From contig DATJIF010000123.1 in assembly GCA_035493475.1 (NCBI GenBank), forward strand, positions 89,426 to 153,425: DNA of 64,000 nucleotides. Reading direction: 5' to 3'. Position numbers and translations under genes: made by a program. How positions within the stretch are numbered: position 1 is the stretch's first letter; every line of letters begins with the position of its first letter. This document shows positions 9,001-16,588 of the stretch, one piece after another. The notes under the pieces were generated by a model. It saw only the letters and a program-made list of their open reading frames with translations. It was not told where the DNA came from and searched no databases. Origin of the DNA: Actinospica sp035493475. Its GTDB lineage: Bacteria; Actinomycetota; Actinomycetes; Streptomycetales; Catenulisporaceae.

Positions 9001-10437
9001 CAGTCCGTCGAGCGCGCGGTAGTCGTCTCGGGCGACGGCGACTCCGAGCGCCGTGCGCAGCGCCTCGAACAGGTCGGGGCGGGTCGCGCCGTGCAGGCTC
9101 AACGGAATCAGGTTCAGCGACACCGAGGACGCACCCTGTCCGGCCAACGCCTCGCGCGCGTGGGCCACGTCCCGGAACGCGGCGGGCACGACGGGAACGA
9201 ACTCAGGCGTGGCCTGCCCCGGAAGCGCATCGTGCAGCACGCAGCCGAGCGCCCAACTCCCGGGCTGACCGGCCAGCACGAGAGCGGTCGCCCAGACAGC
9301 CTCAGCGTCCTGACAGAGCAGATGCGCCCAGGCTGCGTGGTAGAGCGCGTCGGGATCGGAGAGGCCGCTCATCGGCAGGGGCGCGAGGTACTGCTGCGCC
9401 TGCCCCGCCTCGCCGTCCAGGAGATGCGTACGGCCGACCGCATAGTGCAGCCACGGTCCGGTGTCGCGTCCCGGCGCGATTCCGGCGAGCCACGCCGCGG
9501 TCTGCGGAGGCGTATCGCCCGGCACTTCGATCTCGGTCAGGCTCCGCGGCGAGTCGAGCCAGGCGAGCTGCCGGCAGAGCGCGAGCAGTTCCGTGCAGCG
9601 CGGGTTCAACGACGTGGCAGCCATCGCCGCGGAGACCGCCGCCGTGAACTCCCGTGCGTGCATGTGCGCCGCGATCACCCCGCGCAGCGCCTCCGTGTCG
9701 AACGCCTCATGTCCGTGCGCGGCCTGGAAAAGCGGCAGTGCGGCCCGCGGACGTCCGTTGAGCAGCAGTTCGCCGAGGGCCAGCGCGAAGGTCGCGTCCA
9801 CTCGCGGCACCCGCTCGCCGAGCTTCGACGCGAGCGAATACGCCTGGCCGAGCCGGTGGTCCCCGTCGTCGAAACCGACCCGGAGGACGCGGTCGATCAG
9901 CGTCATGACCTCGGGCATCGGCGCCGGGAGCAGCGCGACGTCGGCGTACACGGCGAGCTGGTCCTCACCGACCGCGCCGAACCCGGCCAGCGTCACCGCC
10001 GCGCTGCGCCGCACGTCATCGGCGACGAGTGAAGACCAGTACAGGCCCGTGAGCAGCCGATACGCACGCTGCCGGTCCGCACTCGTACGCCGCGCGAGCG
10101 ACGCCTCGATCAGCGGCGACCACGCTTCCGTCAGGTTCGCTCCCGACGCGATCGCCAACTGCTCGCCGACGGTGCTGAGCTGATCGAGGTCGTCATCGGT
10201 CAGCATCCCGGTGAAACGTTCGTCGAGGACGGACTGCTGGAACGGAAGCCACAGCCGCGCCGCGTCCGCGGACAGGCGATCGAAGCGCCGGTAGAGCGAG
10301 CGCAGCCGGTCGAGCGCGCGGGCCGGGTCGGGCTGGGTGAGGGCGGCAGCCCAGGCGTTCTCCAGACGTCCCGTGCGGCTGAAGTACCGGCCGAAGGATC
10401 GCTCGGGCTCCGTCGTCATATCCTGCCCGCAATCCAA
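6007..10437 (-). CDS. Very large helical-repeat (TPR-like) protein, function unknown
   Basis: A 1,476-residue, nearly all-helical, Ala/Leu-rich protein with many degenerate 34-40-residue TPR-like helix pairs, for example around LNPRCTELLALCRQLAWLD. There is no signal peptide, membrane helix, P-loop or nuclease motif. It looks like a cytoplasmic scaffold or client-binding solenoid. The TTG start at 10437 has GGAAGGG 8 bp upstream; an internal ATG at 10419 (peptide MTTEPERS) with GGGCAGG is the alternative. The J-domain-like gene follows with a 4-nt overlap, which hints at a chaperone-type pair. I do not recognise a named family. Confidence 0.8.
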   Translation of the reverse strand: MDCGQDMTTEPERSFGRYFSRTGRLENAWAAALTQPDPARALDRLRSLYRRFDRLSADAARLWLPFQQSVLDERFTGMLTDDDLDQLSTVGEQLAIASGANLTEAWSPLIEASLARRTSADRQRAYRLLTGLYWSSLVADDVRRSAAVTLAGFGAVGEDQLAVYADVALLPAPMPEVMTLIDRVLRVGFDDGDHRLGQAYSLASKLGERVPRVDATFALALGELLLNGRPRAALPLFQAAHGHEAFDTEALRGVIAAHMHAREFTAAVSAAMAATSLNPRCTELLALCRQLAWLDSPRSLTEIEVPGDTPPQTAAWLAGIAPGRDTGPWLHYAVGRTHLLDGEAGQAQQYLAPLPMSGLSDPDALYHAAWAHLLCQDAEAVWATALVLAGQPGSWALGCVLHDALPGQATPEFVPVVPAAFRDVAHAREALAGQGASSVSLNLIPLSLHGATRPDLFEALRTALGVAVARDDYRALDGLIRQPLFARLPAAERLLWTGLAVRPFGPERARQMLRRSLALGRKRAALILAVDALDDGKSDEARQLVHGVTGPKAELTRAWTDIRTGELSQAVQRFEALAEEGSAHADYALGLLALRDAAALWALEPAGRATSRAELAVNALTIAAQRAPDRFDTTSLTSAARQFLTVPSADNALPWHDFAAQPWTARQLGFGRLVLAPETVDSWLLKTISDWALQAPPEPDVCIALAEALLRVALLTTDPAICEQTATLLTGIAKRVPVPEIQTTARRATACAALHARGESTEASQDPLIALTATRTVLGRNGNASEQRSEAVRILRSATAGQSSDPRPEYQVLAALLADALDRGQLPESLPIEMSARAESALALAAAMGAVGNDEAAAEMLLRAVRTADVSDLVDLERALAALCTQITKQQGSKRDASAAALAPTVLRVAANAGEPGGLGNHPVAQYATVVNEFDTADRLWLRALDDARADTIRLPRLRAEYGGFLCHRAVLAHLGGRREEMFGYLRTAATYVPEPAERILRQLEADERVQKLVSSLFPESPVLGWQRPGRYQSLNELITSNSELCAALDADQREQILGQWRLAVTGGDIELWHTIAVLSREDAFARPPGTAAAAPAGISAMALWMLLLAEPALRKLFGERPHATEAETQLRTQLIDELLVRQKALLTESLAQPDLHAVRAHVHSLDSVRHGAAATRSLVAGDFADIAARIGVDSEFAPISERAMALLEEWGAERVAAGQLRLTDRTPAKRRAKTVVTDYGAAIEEVEIVAQLGLDLKDVLRVALEWHNAWLQSTHGSPDRRMAEYIVRSAIRYVDILAPMCTPGQGHLSEVQTIAEYYIELGVFNFDIAPDESIRLLEHARIWNPDAERVPDLLWEAYMLCLEVARKHLDRNSLPDAEAIMALVPDGRRMLSTELNNRGVAKHTQVYDTVMGFHRRQIDLNPAQRANFLPELLDAERLLIEAGRLDPTETGIGENLAQIRETMKVLSSGAGGPYQ

Positions 10438-10530
10438 TCCGTTCGCCCTTCCGTCGCTGCTCGCAGGTTACCGCACGTCGACATATCGATCTTGGGCGAG
10501 ATATTCGCTGGGGCCTGAACAGGCGATCCC

Positions 10531-10536
10531 TATACC
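10531..10536 (+). promoter_or_regulatory. Possible -10 element of the serine hydrolase gene
   Basis: TATACC at 10531-10536 lies 8 bp before the ATG at 10545, so transcription would start at or next to the start codon (leaderless). No clear -35 is visible. The divergent large gene begins at 10437, so this 107-bp region carries both promoters. Confidence 0.35.
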
Positions 10537-10544
10537 GTACGGGG

Positions 10545-11987
10545 ATGCCTTCGCAGCCTGCGCTCCTCCCGCGCTCGACCCCGTCAGCAGAAGGGGTCTC
10601 CTCCCGCGCACTCGTCGCGCTGCTGGACCGGCTCGAGGAACGATCCGTCGAATGCCACTCGATCATGGTCGTGCGGCACGGCCGGGTCGTCGCCGAGGGC
10701 TGGTGGGCGCCGTACTCGGCCGAGCGTCCGCACCTTCTCTACTCGCTGACCAAGTCCTTCACCTCGACCGCCGTCGGGCTGGCCATCACCGACGGACTGC
10801 TCTCGTTGGACGATCGCGTGGTGGACGTGCTGCCCGACCGCGTACCCGCCGACGTCTCGGAGCAGGGCAAGCGCATCACCGTCCACCACCTGCTGTCCAT
10901 GACAGCCGGGCACCCCGAGGACACTCTCGCCGAGGCCTGGGAGCTGGAGCCCGACGACCTGGTGAAGGGCTTCCTGCGCCTCCCGTTCGCCGTCGCCGAG
11001 GGGAAGCAGCACACGTACGACAACTCGACCACGTACATCCTGGCCCGGATGGTCGAGCGGGTCACGGGCCGTGGCCTCCCGGAATACCTGGACGAGCGCC
11101 TGTTCAAGCCGATGGGCATCGACCACGCCGAATGGGACCGCGTGGCGAGCGGCGCAGCCTTCGGATTCCACGGACTGATCCTGCGCACCGAAGCCGTCGC
11201 GGCGTTCGGCGAACTGCTGCTGCGCGGAGGCACGTGGGGTGACCGCCAGCTCGTCCCGCGCGAATGGGTGGAGCTCGCGACCAGCCGACACTTCGATTCC
11301 GTCTCGTACAAGGATGACGAATCGGACGACATCGACTTCACCTGCGGCTACGGATATCAGTTCTGGATGTCGCGCCACGGCTACCACGGCAGCGGCGCCT
11401 ACGGCCAGCAGTGCATGGTCGTCGCGTCGCACGATCTCGTCGTCGCCGCGACCGCCCAGACTGAGGTCCAGGACCTGATCAGCGCCGTATGGGACTGCCT
11501 GCTCCCCGGCATGGACCGGCCGGACAGCCCCGTGGACGACGAGATCCTCGCCGACCGCCTGAGCCAACTGTCGATGCCAATACCGTCGGGTACCTCGGAC
11601 TCCGGCCGTACTGCCATCGCGAGACTCGACGCCTCCGCCGAGGACTCCGCCCTCCCCGACCGCACCACCGTGACCCTCGAACCCACCAGCGGCGGCTGGC
11701 TCGTACGCTTCGGCTCGCCTTCCGACTCGCTCTTCGACCTCGAGGTCGGCCACGGCAGTTGGCGGGAAAGCTCCCCGCTCGGCCGCCCCGTAGTCGCCGC
11801 CGGAGCCTGGCAGGGGACCACGTTCGTCGCCTACCTCTACGTCATCACCACCCCGCACCGCGTCCGCCTCGTCATCGACGCCGAGGCCGGGACCGCGTCG
11901 GCGACCTGGAGCACGCCGCCGCTGACCACTCCCGACCTGGAGCTACATCTGCGGTCACCGCTGATCACGAGGCCCGACGTCGCCTAG
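10545..11987 (+). CDS. Serine hydrolase, class C beta-lactamase / penicillin-binding fold
   Basis: A 480-residue beta-lactamase-family protein. The SxxK motif is SLTK (S67-K70), the second motif is YDN (Y158-N160), and HGSGAYG in the region GYHGSG serves as the third motif. Without a signal peptide it is probably a cytosolic esterase, peptidase or amidase of the EstB/6-aminohexanoate-dimer hydrolase type rather than a true beta-lactamase. The last 130 residues form a beta-rich extension often seen in this group. Substrate unknown. Confidence 0.88.
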   Translation: MPSQPALLPRSTPSAEGVSSRALVALLDRLEERSVECHSIMVVRHGRVVAEGWWAPYSAERPHLLYSLTKSFTSTAVGLAITDGLLSLDDRVVDVLPDRVPADVSEQGKRITVHHLLSMTAGHPEDTLAEAWELEPDDLVKGFLRLPFAVAEGKQHTYDNSTTYILARMVERVTGRGLPEYLDERLFKPMGIDHAEWDRVASGAAFGFHGLILRTEAVAAFGELLLRGGTWGDRQLVPREWVELATSRHFDSVSYKDDESDDIDFTCGYGYQFWMSRHGYHGSGAYGQQCMVVASHDLVVAATAQTEVQDLISAVWDCLLPGMDRPDSPVDDEILADRLSQLSMPIPSGTSDSGRTAIARLDASAEDSALPDRTTVTLEPTSGGWLVRFGSPSDSLFDLEVGHGSWRESSPLGRPVVAAGAWQGTTFVAYLYVITTPHRVRLVIDAEAGTASATWSTPPLTTPDLELHLRSPLITRPDVA

Positions 11988-12205
11988 GCGATCGGTGGGC
12001 TCTGGCCGGTGGCGTCGCCAGCAACTTGCTCGCCACGCCTTGAGGATCTCGGCGGCCTGTGCTTCATGGCGATCGGGGCGCGTCCGACTCGCTGGAGTTC
12101 GACTCCCCGATCGCCGACCAGGACGTGGTCCCGGCCCGACCAATACTCCGTTCCCTCCACGGCTGGAACGTACTACGGTGCCGGGGCCGCAGCGAACGTG
12201 CCGCC
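11988..12205. other. Intergenic region between convergent genes
   Basis: These 218 bp separate the stops of the serine hydrolase and the SDR. No clean terminator hairpin or intact gene was found. The minus strand has short coding-like stretches in two frames (WSGRDHVLVGDRGVELQRV, then EAQAAEILKAWRA), which could be a frameshifted gene remnant. This is weak evidence. Confidence 0.25.
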
Positions 12206-12925
12206 TCAGGTGAGGATCAGGCCGCCGTCGACGGTGAGCACGGTGCCGGTGACGAACTGGTTCTCCATCAGGTAGAGGTGTGCGGCGGCGATCTGCCGCG
12301 GCTCGCCGACCGTGCCGGTGAGGGCGCGCTGCGCGAAGCTGTCGAATATCGCCGCGCGCTGCGGTTCGGGGACGCCGTCCCACAGCGGGGTGCGGACGGC
12401 GCCGGAGCGGACTGCGTTGACGCGGACGGGGGCGAGGTCGGCGGCCAGGCCACGCGTCAGGCCCTCGGTGGCCGCGGATCCGGCGGAGGCGAGGGCGGCG
12501 CCGCGGACCGGGCGGATGCCGACCGTGCCCGACGTGAGCGTGATCGAGCCGCCGGGGCGGATGCGCGGGGCCGCGTACTTGGCGACGGCGACGGCTCCCC
12601 AGAACCGCACGTCGAAGGTGCGGCGGGCGTCGTCGAGGGCGAGTTCCGCGAGCGTGCGGCGGTCGGCCTGATCGCCCGCGGTGAAGACCACGTGGTCGAG
12701 TTCCCCGACGTGGCCGAACAGGTCGGCGACGGCCGCCTCGTCGCGCACGTCGAGCGCCACGCCGTCGCACGACTCCGGAAGTTCGGCGAGCGCGGCGTCC
12801 ACGCGCTCCTTGCTGCTCGACGCGATCGTGACGACGGCGCCCGCCCCCGCCGCCGCGTGGGCCGTGGCCAGTCCCATGCCGGAACTGCCGCCGAGGACGA
12901 CGATGCGCTGACCGGTGAGTGCCAT
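12206..12925 (-). CDS. SDR-family protein lacking the catalytic YxxxK
   Basis: A 239-residue short-chain dehydrogenase/reductase fold. The Rossmann motif is GGSSGMG near residue 12, the cofactor-binding DVRDEAAV segment is present, and TSGTVG occupies the catalytic Ser position. Where the active site Tyr-x-x-x-Lys should be, the chain reads LASAGSAATEGLT: both Tyr and Lys are replaced. It therefore probably binds NAD(P) but does not use standard SDR chemistry. The ATG at 12925 has an excellent AGGAGG site. It is divergent from, and probably controlled by, the TetR gene at 13017. Confidence 0.85.
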   Translation of the reverse strand: MALTGQRIVVLGGSSGMGLATAHAAAGAGAVVTIASSSKERVDAALAELPESCDGVALDVRDEAAVADLFGHVGELDHVVFTAGDQADRRTLAELALDDARRTFDVRFWGAVAVAKYAAPRIRPGGSITLTSGTVGIRPVRGAALASAGSAATEGLTRGLAADLAPVRVNAVRSGAVRTPLWDGVPEPQRAAIFDSFAQRALTGTVGEPRQIAAAHLYLMENQFVTGTVLTVDGGLILT

Positions 12926-12947
12926 GGTGCTCCTCCTGGATCCGAGC

Positions 12948-12968
12948 TGATGACTCTTTGAGACATCA
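12948..12968. promoter_or_regulatory. TetR operator candidate 1
   Basis: An inverted repeat, TGATGACTC-TTT-GAGACATCA (9-3-9, one mismatch), in the divergent SDR/TetR intergenic region, 23 bp upstream of the SDR start. Confidence 0.65.
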
Positions 12969-12978
12969 CCGTAGCACC

Positions 12979-12999
12979 TGATGCCCCACTGAGTCATCA
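12979..12999. promoter_or_regulatory. TetR operator candidate 2
   Basis: A second copy, TGATGCCCC-ACT-GAGTCATCA. Its right arm matches the rc of the left arm of site 1 exactly; its left arm keeps only TGATG. The centres are 31 bp apart, about three helical turns, which would place two dimers on the same DNA face. A -10-like TAGAAT (13004-13009) follows directly, so binding would also repress the regulator's own, apparently leaderless, transcript. Confidence 0.6.
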
Positions 13000-13016
13000 C
13001 CGCTAGAATTCCGGTC

Positions 13017-13586
13017 ATGCCGCGTTGGGAGCAGGGAGCAGAGGAACGGCTGCGGGAAGCCGCGCTGGAGCTGTTCACGGAGCACGGGTACGAGAACGTC
13101 ACCGTCGCGCAGATCACCGACCGCGCCGGGCTCACCCGGCGCACGTTCTCCCGCTACTTCGCCGACAAGCGCGACGTCCTCTTCGCCGGCTCGGACCAGC
13201 TCCCGGCTGCCCTGGCCGCCGCCGTGACGACGGCCGACACCGCGCTCACCCCTTTCGAAGCCCTACTCGACGCCCTCGAAACCGTCGGCGACGTCGTCGC
13301 CGGCCGCGTCGCCCCCCACGCCGCCCAACGCCAGGCCATCGTCGACGGCAGCACCGAACTCCAGGAACGCGGCCGCACCAAGTTCGCCGCCGTAGCCGAC
13401 GCCCTGAGCGCCGCCCTCCGACAACGCGGCGCCGCCCCGGCCACGGCAGGTCTCCTGGCCGACGTCGGCGTGGCCGTCTTCCGCACCGCCTTCACCCGCT
13501 GGGCCGCCGACCCGACCGCCGCCCCCTACTCCGTCCACGCCCGCGAAGCCGCCGACGAACTCGCCGCCGCATTCATCCGGCGCTGA
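13017..13586 (+). CDS. TetR family transcriptional regulator
   Basis: A 189-residue TetR repressor. The N-terminal helix-turn-helix (about 10-56) contains ALELFTEHGYENVTVAQI and ends with the family hallmark TRRTFSRYFADKRDVLF. The C-terminal ligand domain is helical and Ala-rich. The gene is divergent from the SDR gene, and two matched inverted repeats lie between them, so it very probably represses the SDR and itself. The ATG at 13017 lies 8 bp after a TAGAAT -10 element, with no Shine-Dalgarno. Confidence 0.93.
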   Translation: MPRWEQGAEERLREAALELFTEHGYENVTVAQITDRAGLTRRTFSRYFADKRDVLFAGSDQLPAALAAAVTTADTALTPFEALLDALETVGDVVAGRVAPHAAQRQAIVDGSTELQERGRTKFAAVADALSAALRQRGAAPATAGLLADVGVAVFRTAFTRWAADPTAAPYSVHAREAADELAAAFIRR

Positions 13587-13595
13587 CAGGGCGTA

Positions 13596-13622
13596 GCCCC
13601 CGAACCCGTGGGGCTCGGGGGC
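13596..13622. terminator. Bidirectional hairpin terminator
   Basis: The arms GCCCCCGA (13596-13603) and TCGGGGGC (13615-13622) pair perfectly, with an inner CCC/GGG extension. It lies between the convergent TetR stop (13586) and the stop of the surface-protein gene (13651). There is no T-run, as is usual in high-GC actinomycetes. Confidence 0.7.
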
Positions 13623-13650
13623 GACGCCGGTCTGCTGCTACTGCTGCTGT

Positions 13651-15534
13651 TTACCAGTGGTGGCCGCTGTGCCTGCGCATGTCGCCGCTCGGACGGGGAG
13701 TGGCGGTCATGCTCGGGGTCGGGGCGGGGGAGGACTGGCCGCCGGCTGCGGCCAGGGCGCAGGCGGTCTGCGCGGTGGCGTTGGCCATGGTCACGCACTT
13801 CTCGGCCGGGTTGCCGGCGCCGGCGGTGACCGGGTTGACGCGTTGGGCGAAGACGGCGGCGACCACGACTCCGTTGCCGTCGGTGGCGAGGGAGGAGACC
13901 GGGTTGGTCAGGCCGAAGTTCTGGCAGTTGAGGTTGCCGAACGACTGTTGCAGCCGCATCGCCAGGAAGGTGAACAGGTTGCTCGCCGCGGCGGCGGACG
14001 GGGTCGTCTGGTTGATCAGCAGGTTGACGTCCTGCTGGAGCCGGACCGACTGGATGCTGTCCATGTCGCCGCAGTACGTGGCCGCCGAGGTGCCCGCCGG
14101 GAGCGGCGGCTGGTCGACGCCGGCGCGGTAGAGGTTCGTCTTGGTCTGGCTGGTGGCGCCGTTGACCAGGGTCATCGGGTCGTTCACCGGGACCAGTGCG
14201 AGCGGGTTCGCCGGGAACGCGTTGGCCTGGATCTCGTCGAGGCCGAGCGAGGTGCTCATGGTGCCGGGGCTGCCGAGGTTGGGCGCGGTCCACGGCGTGC
14301 AGTGCAGGGCCGGGTCGACGAAGTTGTTCAGCAGCGCGTTGTCGCTCGGGTTGGCCAGGGTGACCGCGCCGGGCAGCGCCGCCGTGTTCGCCGCGTTGTC
14401 CTGGGCGGTCTGGCCGTTCGCGGTGGCGAGGTAGTCGGTGGTCACGTTGTCGCTCTGGTCCTGGTCGATCAGCGCGAAGTTGCGCGTCGTCAGGCAGGAC
14501 TGGCCGTCGACGGCCGTGCCGGGCGCGGGGACGTGGACCATGCCGGCCGCGATGCCCTGCTTGACCGCGGCGAAGAACGCCGGGGTGTTGCAGTACGCGA
14601 ACTGGCTGAAGACCGAGGCGCCCAGGCCGTTGACGCAGTTGCCCGAGGCCAGGCTGCCGCCGGAGTCCTGCAGCGTCAGGTTGGTGGCGTTGAAGCCGAA
14701 CCAGATGCCTACGACGGCGTTGGCCGGGAGCGTCGGGACGACGGTCGCCGCGGCGGGCGTGGTGCCCTGGTCGATGACGAGCGGGTCGTACACGCTGATC
14801 GTGCCGGTCGCCGGATCATAGACGCTGGCCTGTACGAAGGCGCTCTGGTTCACGTTCGTCTCGTGGCACGGACCCATCGCGGCGTTGGTCGCGACGAACT
14901 GGTACGGCGTGGCCAGGCCCTGCGCGGTGAGCGGGTTGGCGGGCACGACGAGGGTGCAGTTCGGGTTCGGCGTCGCGGCGGCCACGGCCGTCGTGGTGGC
15001 CGTCGCGGAGGCGGACGTGGTCGTCGTGGCGGTGGCCGTCGTGGTCGCGTTGGCGCACGTCGTGGTCGCGGTGGTCGGTGCCGCGCTCGTCGGGGTCGTA
15101 CCGGACGCGGTGGTGGACGTCGTCGTGCCGGCCGCCGTCGTGCTCGGCGATGCGGTGGCCGAGGTCGACGCGCTCGCGGTGTTCGACGTGCCGGTCATGC
15201 CGGTCGTGGTCGCCGTGCCGGACGCGGCGGTGGAGACCGAGACCGTCGCCGTCGGGGACGCCGCCGCGGTCGTCGCCGTCGATGCCGCCGCCGTCGTCGC
15301 GGACGCCGTGGAGCAGACCGGCGGGGGCTGATGGTGGTGGCGGCCGCCGGGCGCGGCGATGGCGTATCCGGCCAGTGCTATGCCCACGATGGGCAGTCCC
15401 GCGACGACCAGTGCGAGCTTCTTGGTGCGCCAGCTGCGCAGCTTCTGCCGGGCCTGGCGCGACTCGCTCCGGGTGGGTTGCCGCAGCGGCCGGGGTTCGT
15501 TCGGGTCTTCCCGATGGGAACGCGATGAGGTCAT
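13651..15534 (-). CDS. Membrane-anchored surface protein with Thr/Ala/Ser-rich stalk
   Basis: A 627-residue protein. A basic cytoplasmic N terminus is followed by one membrane helix (LALVVAGLPIVGIALAGYAIA, about 41-61). Next comes a low-complexity Thr/Ala/Ser stalk to about residue 190, then a roughly 420-residue extracytoplasmic domain with several Cys, and a short basic His-containing tail. The topology suggests a type II cell-surface protein whose glycosylatable stalk crosses the peptidoglycan. The globular domain is unfamiliar to me. It lies 9 bp downstream of another surface-protein gene; its AGGAG site overlaps that gene's stop. Confidence 0.75.
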   Translation of the reverse strand: MTSSRSHREDPNEPRPLRQPTRSESRQARQKLRSWRTKKLALVVAGLPIVGIALAGYAIAAPGGRHHHQPPPVCSTASATTAAASTATTAAASPTATVSVSTAASGTATTTGMTGTSNTASASTSATASPSTTAAGTTTSTTASGTTPTSAAPTTATTTCANATTTATATTTTSASATATTTAVAAATPNPNCTLVVPANPLTAQGLATPYQFVATNAAMGPCHETNVNQSAFVQASVYDPATGTISVYDPLVIDQGTTPAAATVVPTLPANAVVGIWFGFNATNLTLQDSGGSLASGNCVNGLGASVFSQFAYCNTPAFFAAVKQGIAAGMVHVPAPGTAVDGQSCLTTRNFALIDQDQSDNVTTDYLATANGQTAQDNAANTAALPGAVTLANPSDNALLNNFVDPALHCTPWTAPNLGSPGTMSTSLGLDEIQANAFPANPLALVPVNDPMTLVNGATSQTKTNLYRAGVDQPPLPAGTSAATYCGDMDSIQSVRLQQDVNLLINQTTPSAAAASNLFTFLAMRLQQSFGNLNCQNFGLTNPVSSLATDGNGVVVAAVFAQRVNPVTAGAGNPAEKCVTMANATAQTACALAAAGGQSSPAPTPSMTATPRPSGDMRRHSGHHW

Positions 15535-15543
15535 CAGGTGCTC

Positions 15544-16323
15544 CTAGTCGTGGGAAACGGCGGAGTTGCGACGCCGCCGGTGCAGCAGGAATCCGACCGC
15601 GCAGGCGACGAGGCAGGCCGCGGCCACCAGTACCGCGGTGAACGTCGTCGAGAGCGGGCTGCTCTGCCCGGCCAGCCCGACCCGGATCACGCCGGTGCTG
15701 GTCACGGCCGGTGCCGCGGTCGTGCCCGGGGCGGCTGCGGCCATGCTGCTCGCGGGCGCCGAGGGCATGCCGGGGGAGGGGGACGTCCTGCCGACGGACG
15801 GGGTGGGGGTGGGGGTGCCGGCCGTCGGCAGGACGGGCATGGGGGCGGCCGCGCTGGAGGTCAGCGGCGCCGACGAGTGGGTGGGCGTCGGCGAGGGCTG
15901 AGCGGGCGCGGTCGTGGGCGGCGCGGTCGTCGGCTTGCCGACGGCCGCGGAGACGGTGATGTTCACGGACGGGCTGCCGGAGCCGCACTCGGCCGTGACG
16001 GTGTACGAACCCGGCATGGCGGACGAGGCGATCGTCGCCGTTCCGCTGAAGTTCTCCGGGCCGAGGGTGACCGAGGCCGATCCGCCGACGAAGGCGCTCG
16101 AGCGGACTCCGGCCAGGGTGGAGCCGTTCGTGGGGCAGACGCCCAGGATCGAGACGGTCTGGCCCGGCGACGCCGTGCCCGGATTCACGATCAGCTGGCC
16201 GTAGCCGGTGCCCGCGGACGCCGGGCCCGCGGAGCCGAACAGCGTGGCCGCCGTGACCGCGAGCAGCGCGAACAGCGGGGCCGGGTGGTGGAACCTTCCT
16301 GAGTGGGCTCCAGGATGACGCAC
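15544..16323 (-). CDS. Secreted, C-terminally anchored Ig-like surface protein
   Basis: A 259-residue protein with a Sec signal peptide (about 1-37; core LFALLAVTAATLFGSAG, AxA-type cleavage site), one beta-sandwich Ig-like domain (about 40-125) with paired Cys, and a long Pro/Thr/Ser-rich stalk. A C-terminal membrane helix is followed by HRRRRN. No LPxTG is visible, so retention would be by the helix rather than sortase. The start is GTG at 16323 with AAGGG upstream. It is first in an operon with the 627-residue surface protein. Confidence 0.78.
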   Translation of the reverse strand: MRHPGAHSGRFHHPAPLFALLAVTAATLFGSAGPASAGTGYGQLIVNPGTASPGQTVSILGVCPTNGSTLAGVRSSAFVGGSASVTLGPENFSGTATIASSAMPGSYTVTAECGSGSPSVNITVSAAVGKPTTAPPTTAPAQPSPTPTHSSAPLTSSAAAPMPVLPTAGTPTPTPSVGRTSPSPGMPSAPASSMAAAAPGTTAAPAVTSTGVIRVGLAGQSSPLSTTFTAVLVAAACLVACAVGFLLHRRRRNSAVSHD

Positions 16324-16411
16324 GGCTCATCACGCCCTTACGTGTCGTGTTCGAGCGCCGGACCGAGTCGGCTCGGCGTGTGCGCTCGTAAGGAACGGCG
16401 CCGATTCCGCT

Positions 16412-16496
16412 GCGGTTCAACGGAATTTCGAAATGGCCCGTGGCCTGCGTGGCAGAACCCGAGTACCGGTGCCGCCGGCGAACCGGGTTGAACCGC
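16412..16496. repeat. Widely spaced 10-bp inverted repeat
   Basis: GCGGTTCAAC (16412-16421) and its exact reverse complement GTTGAACCGC (16487-16496) are 65 bp apart in the divergent region between the surface-protein operon and the beta-propeller gene. They could be two sites for one regulator controlling both directions. Confidence 0.45.
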
Positions 16497-16588
16497 GGCG
16501 CCCCCCGCTCCGTCTGGGGGCGGTGACACCGCTGGACGCGCGGTCCGACTCGGGTCGCGTGCACAACCTCAAGAGGAGCGTGTCCATC

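Noticed and set aside
14990..15330. Low-complexity GTC/GGC-rich tract considered as a repeat element
   Set aside because: It encodes the Thr/Ala/Ser stalk of the surface protein in frame and has no unit structure.
13657..15528. A 623-codon open frame on the plus strand opposite the Thr-rich surface protein
   Set aside because: Composition is Arg/Gly/Val-biased nonsense typical of the antisense of a high-GC gene; the minus-strand frame has signal, stalk and domain structure.
16433..16588. Upstream start for the beta-propeller gene
   Set aside because: It would place 52 Arg/Pro-rich residues before a proper signal peptide; the ATG at 16589 has a good ribosome site.
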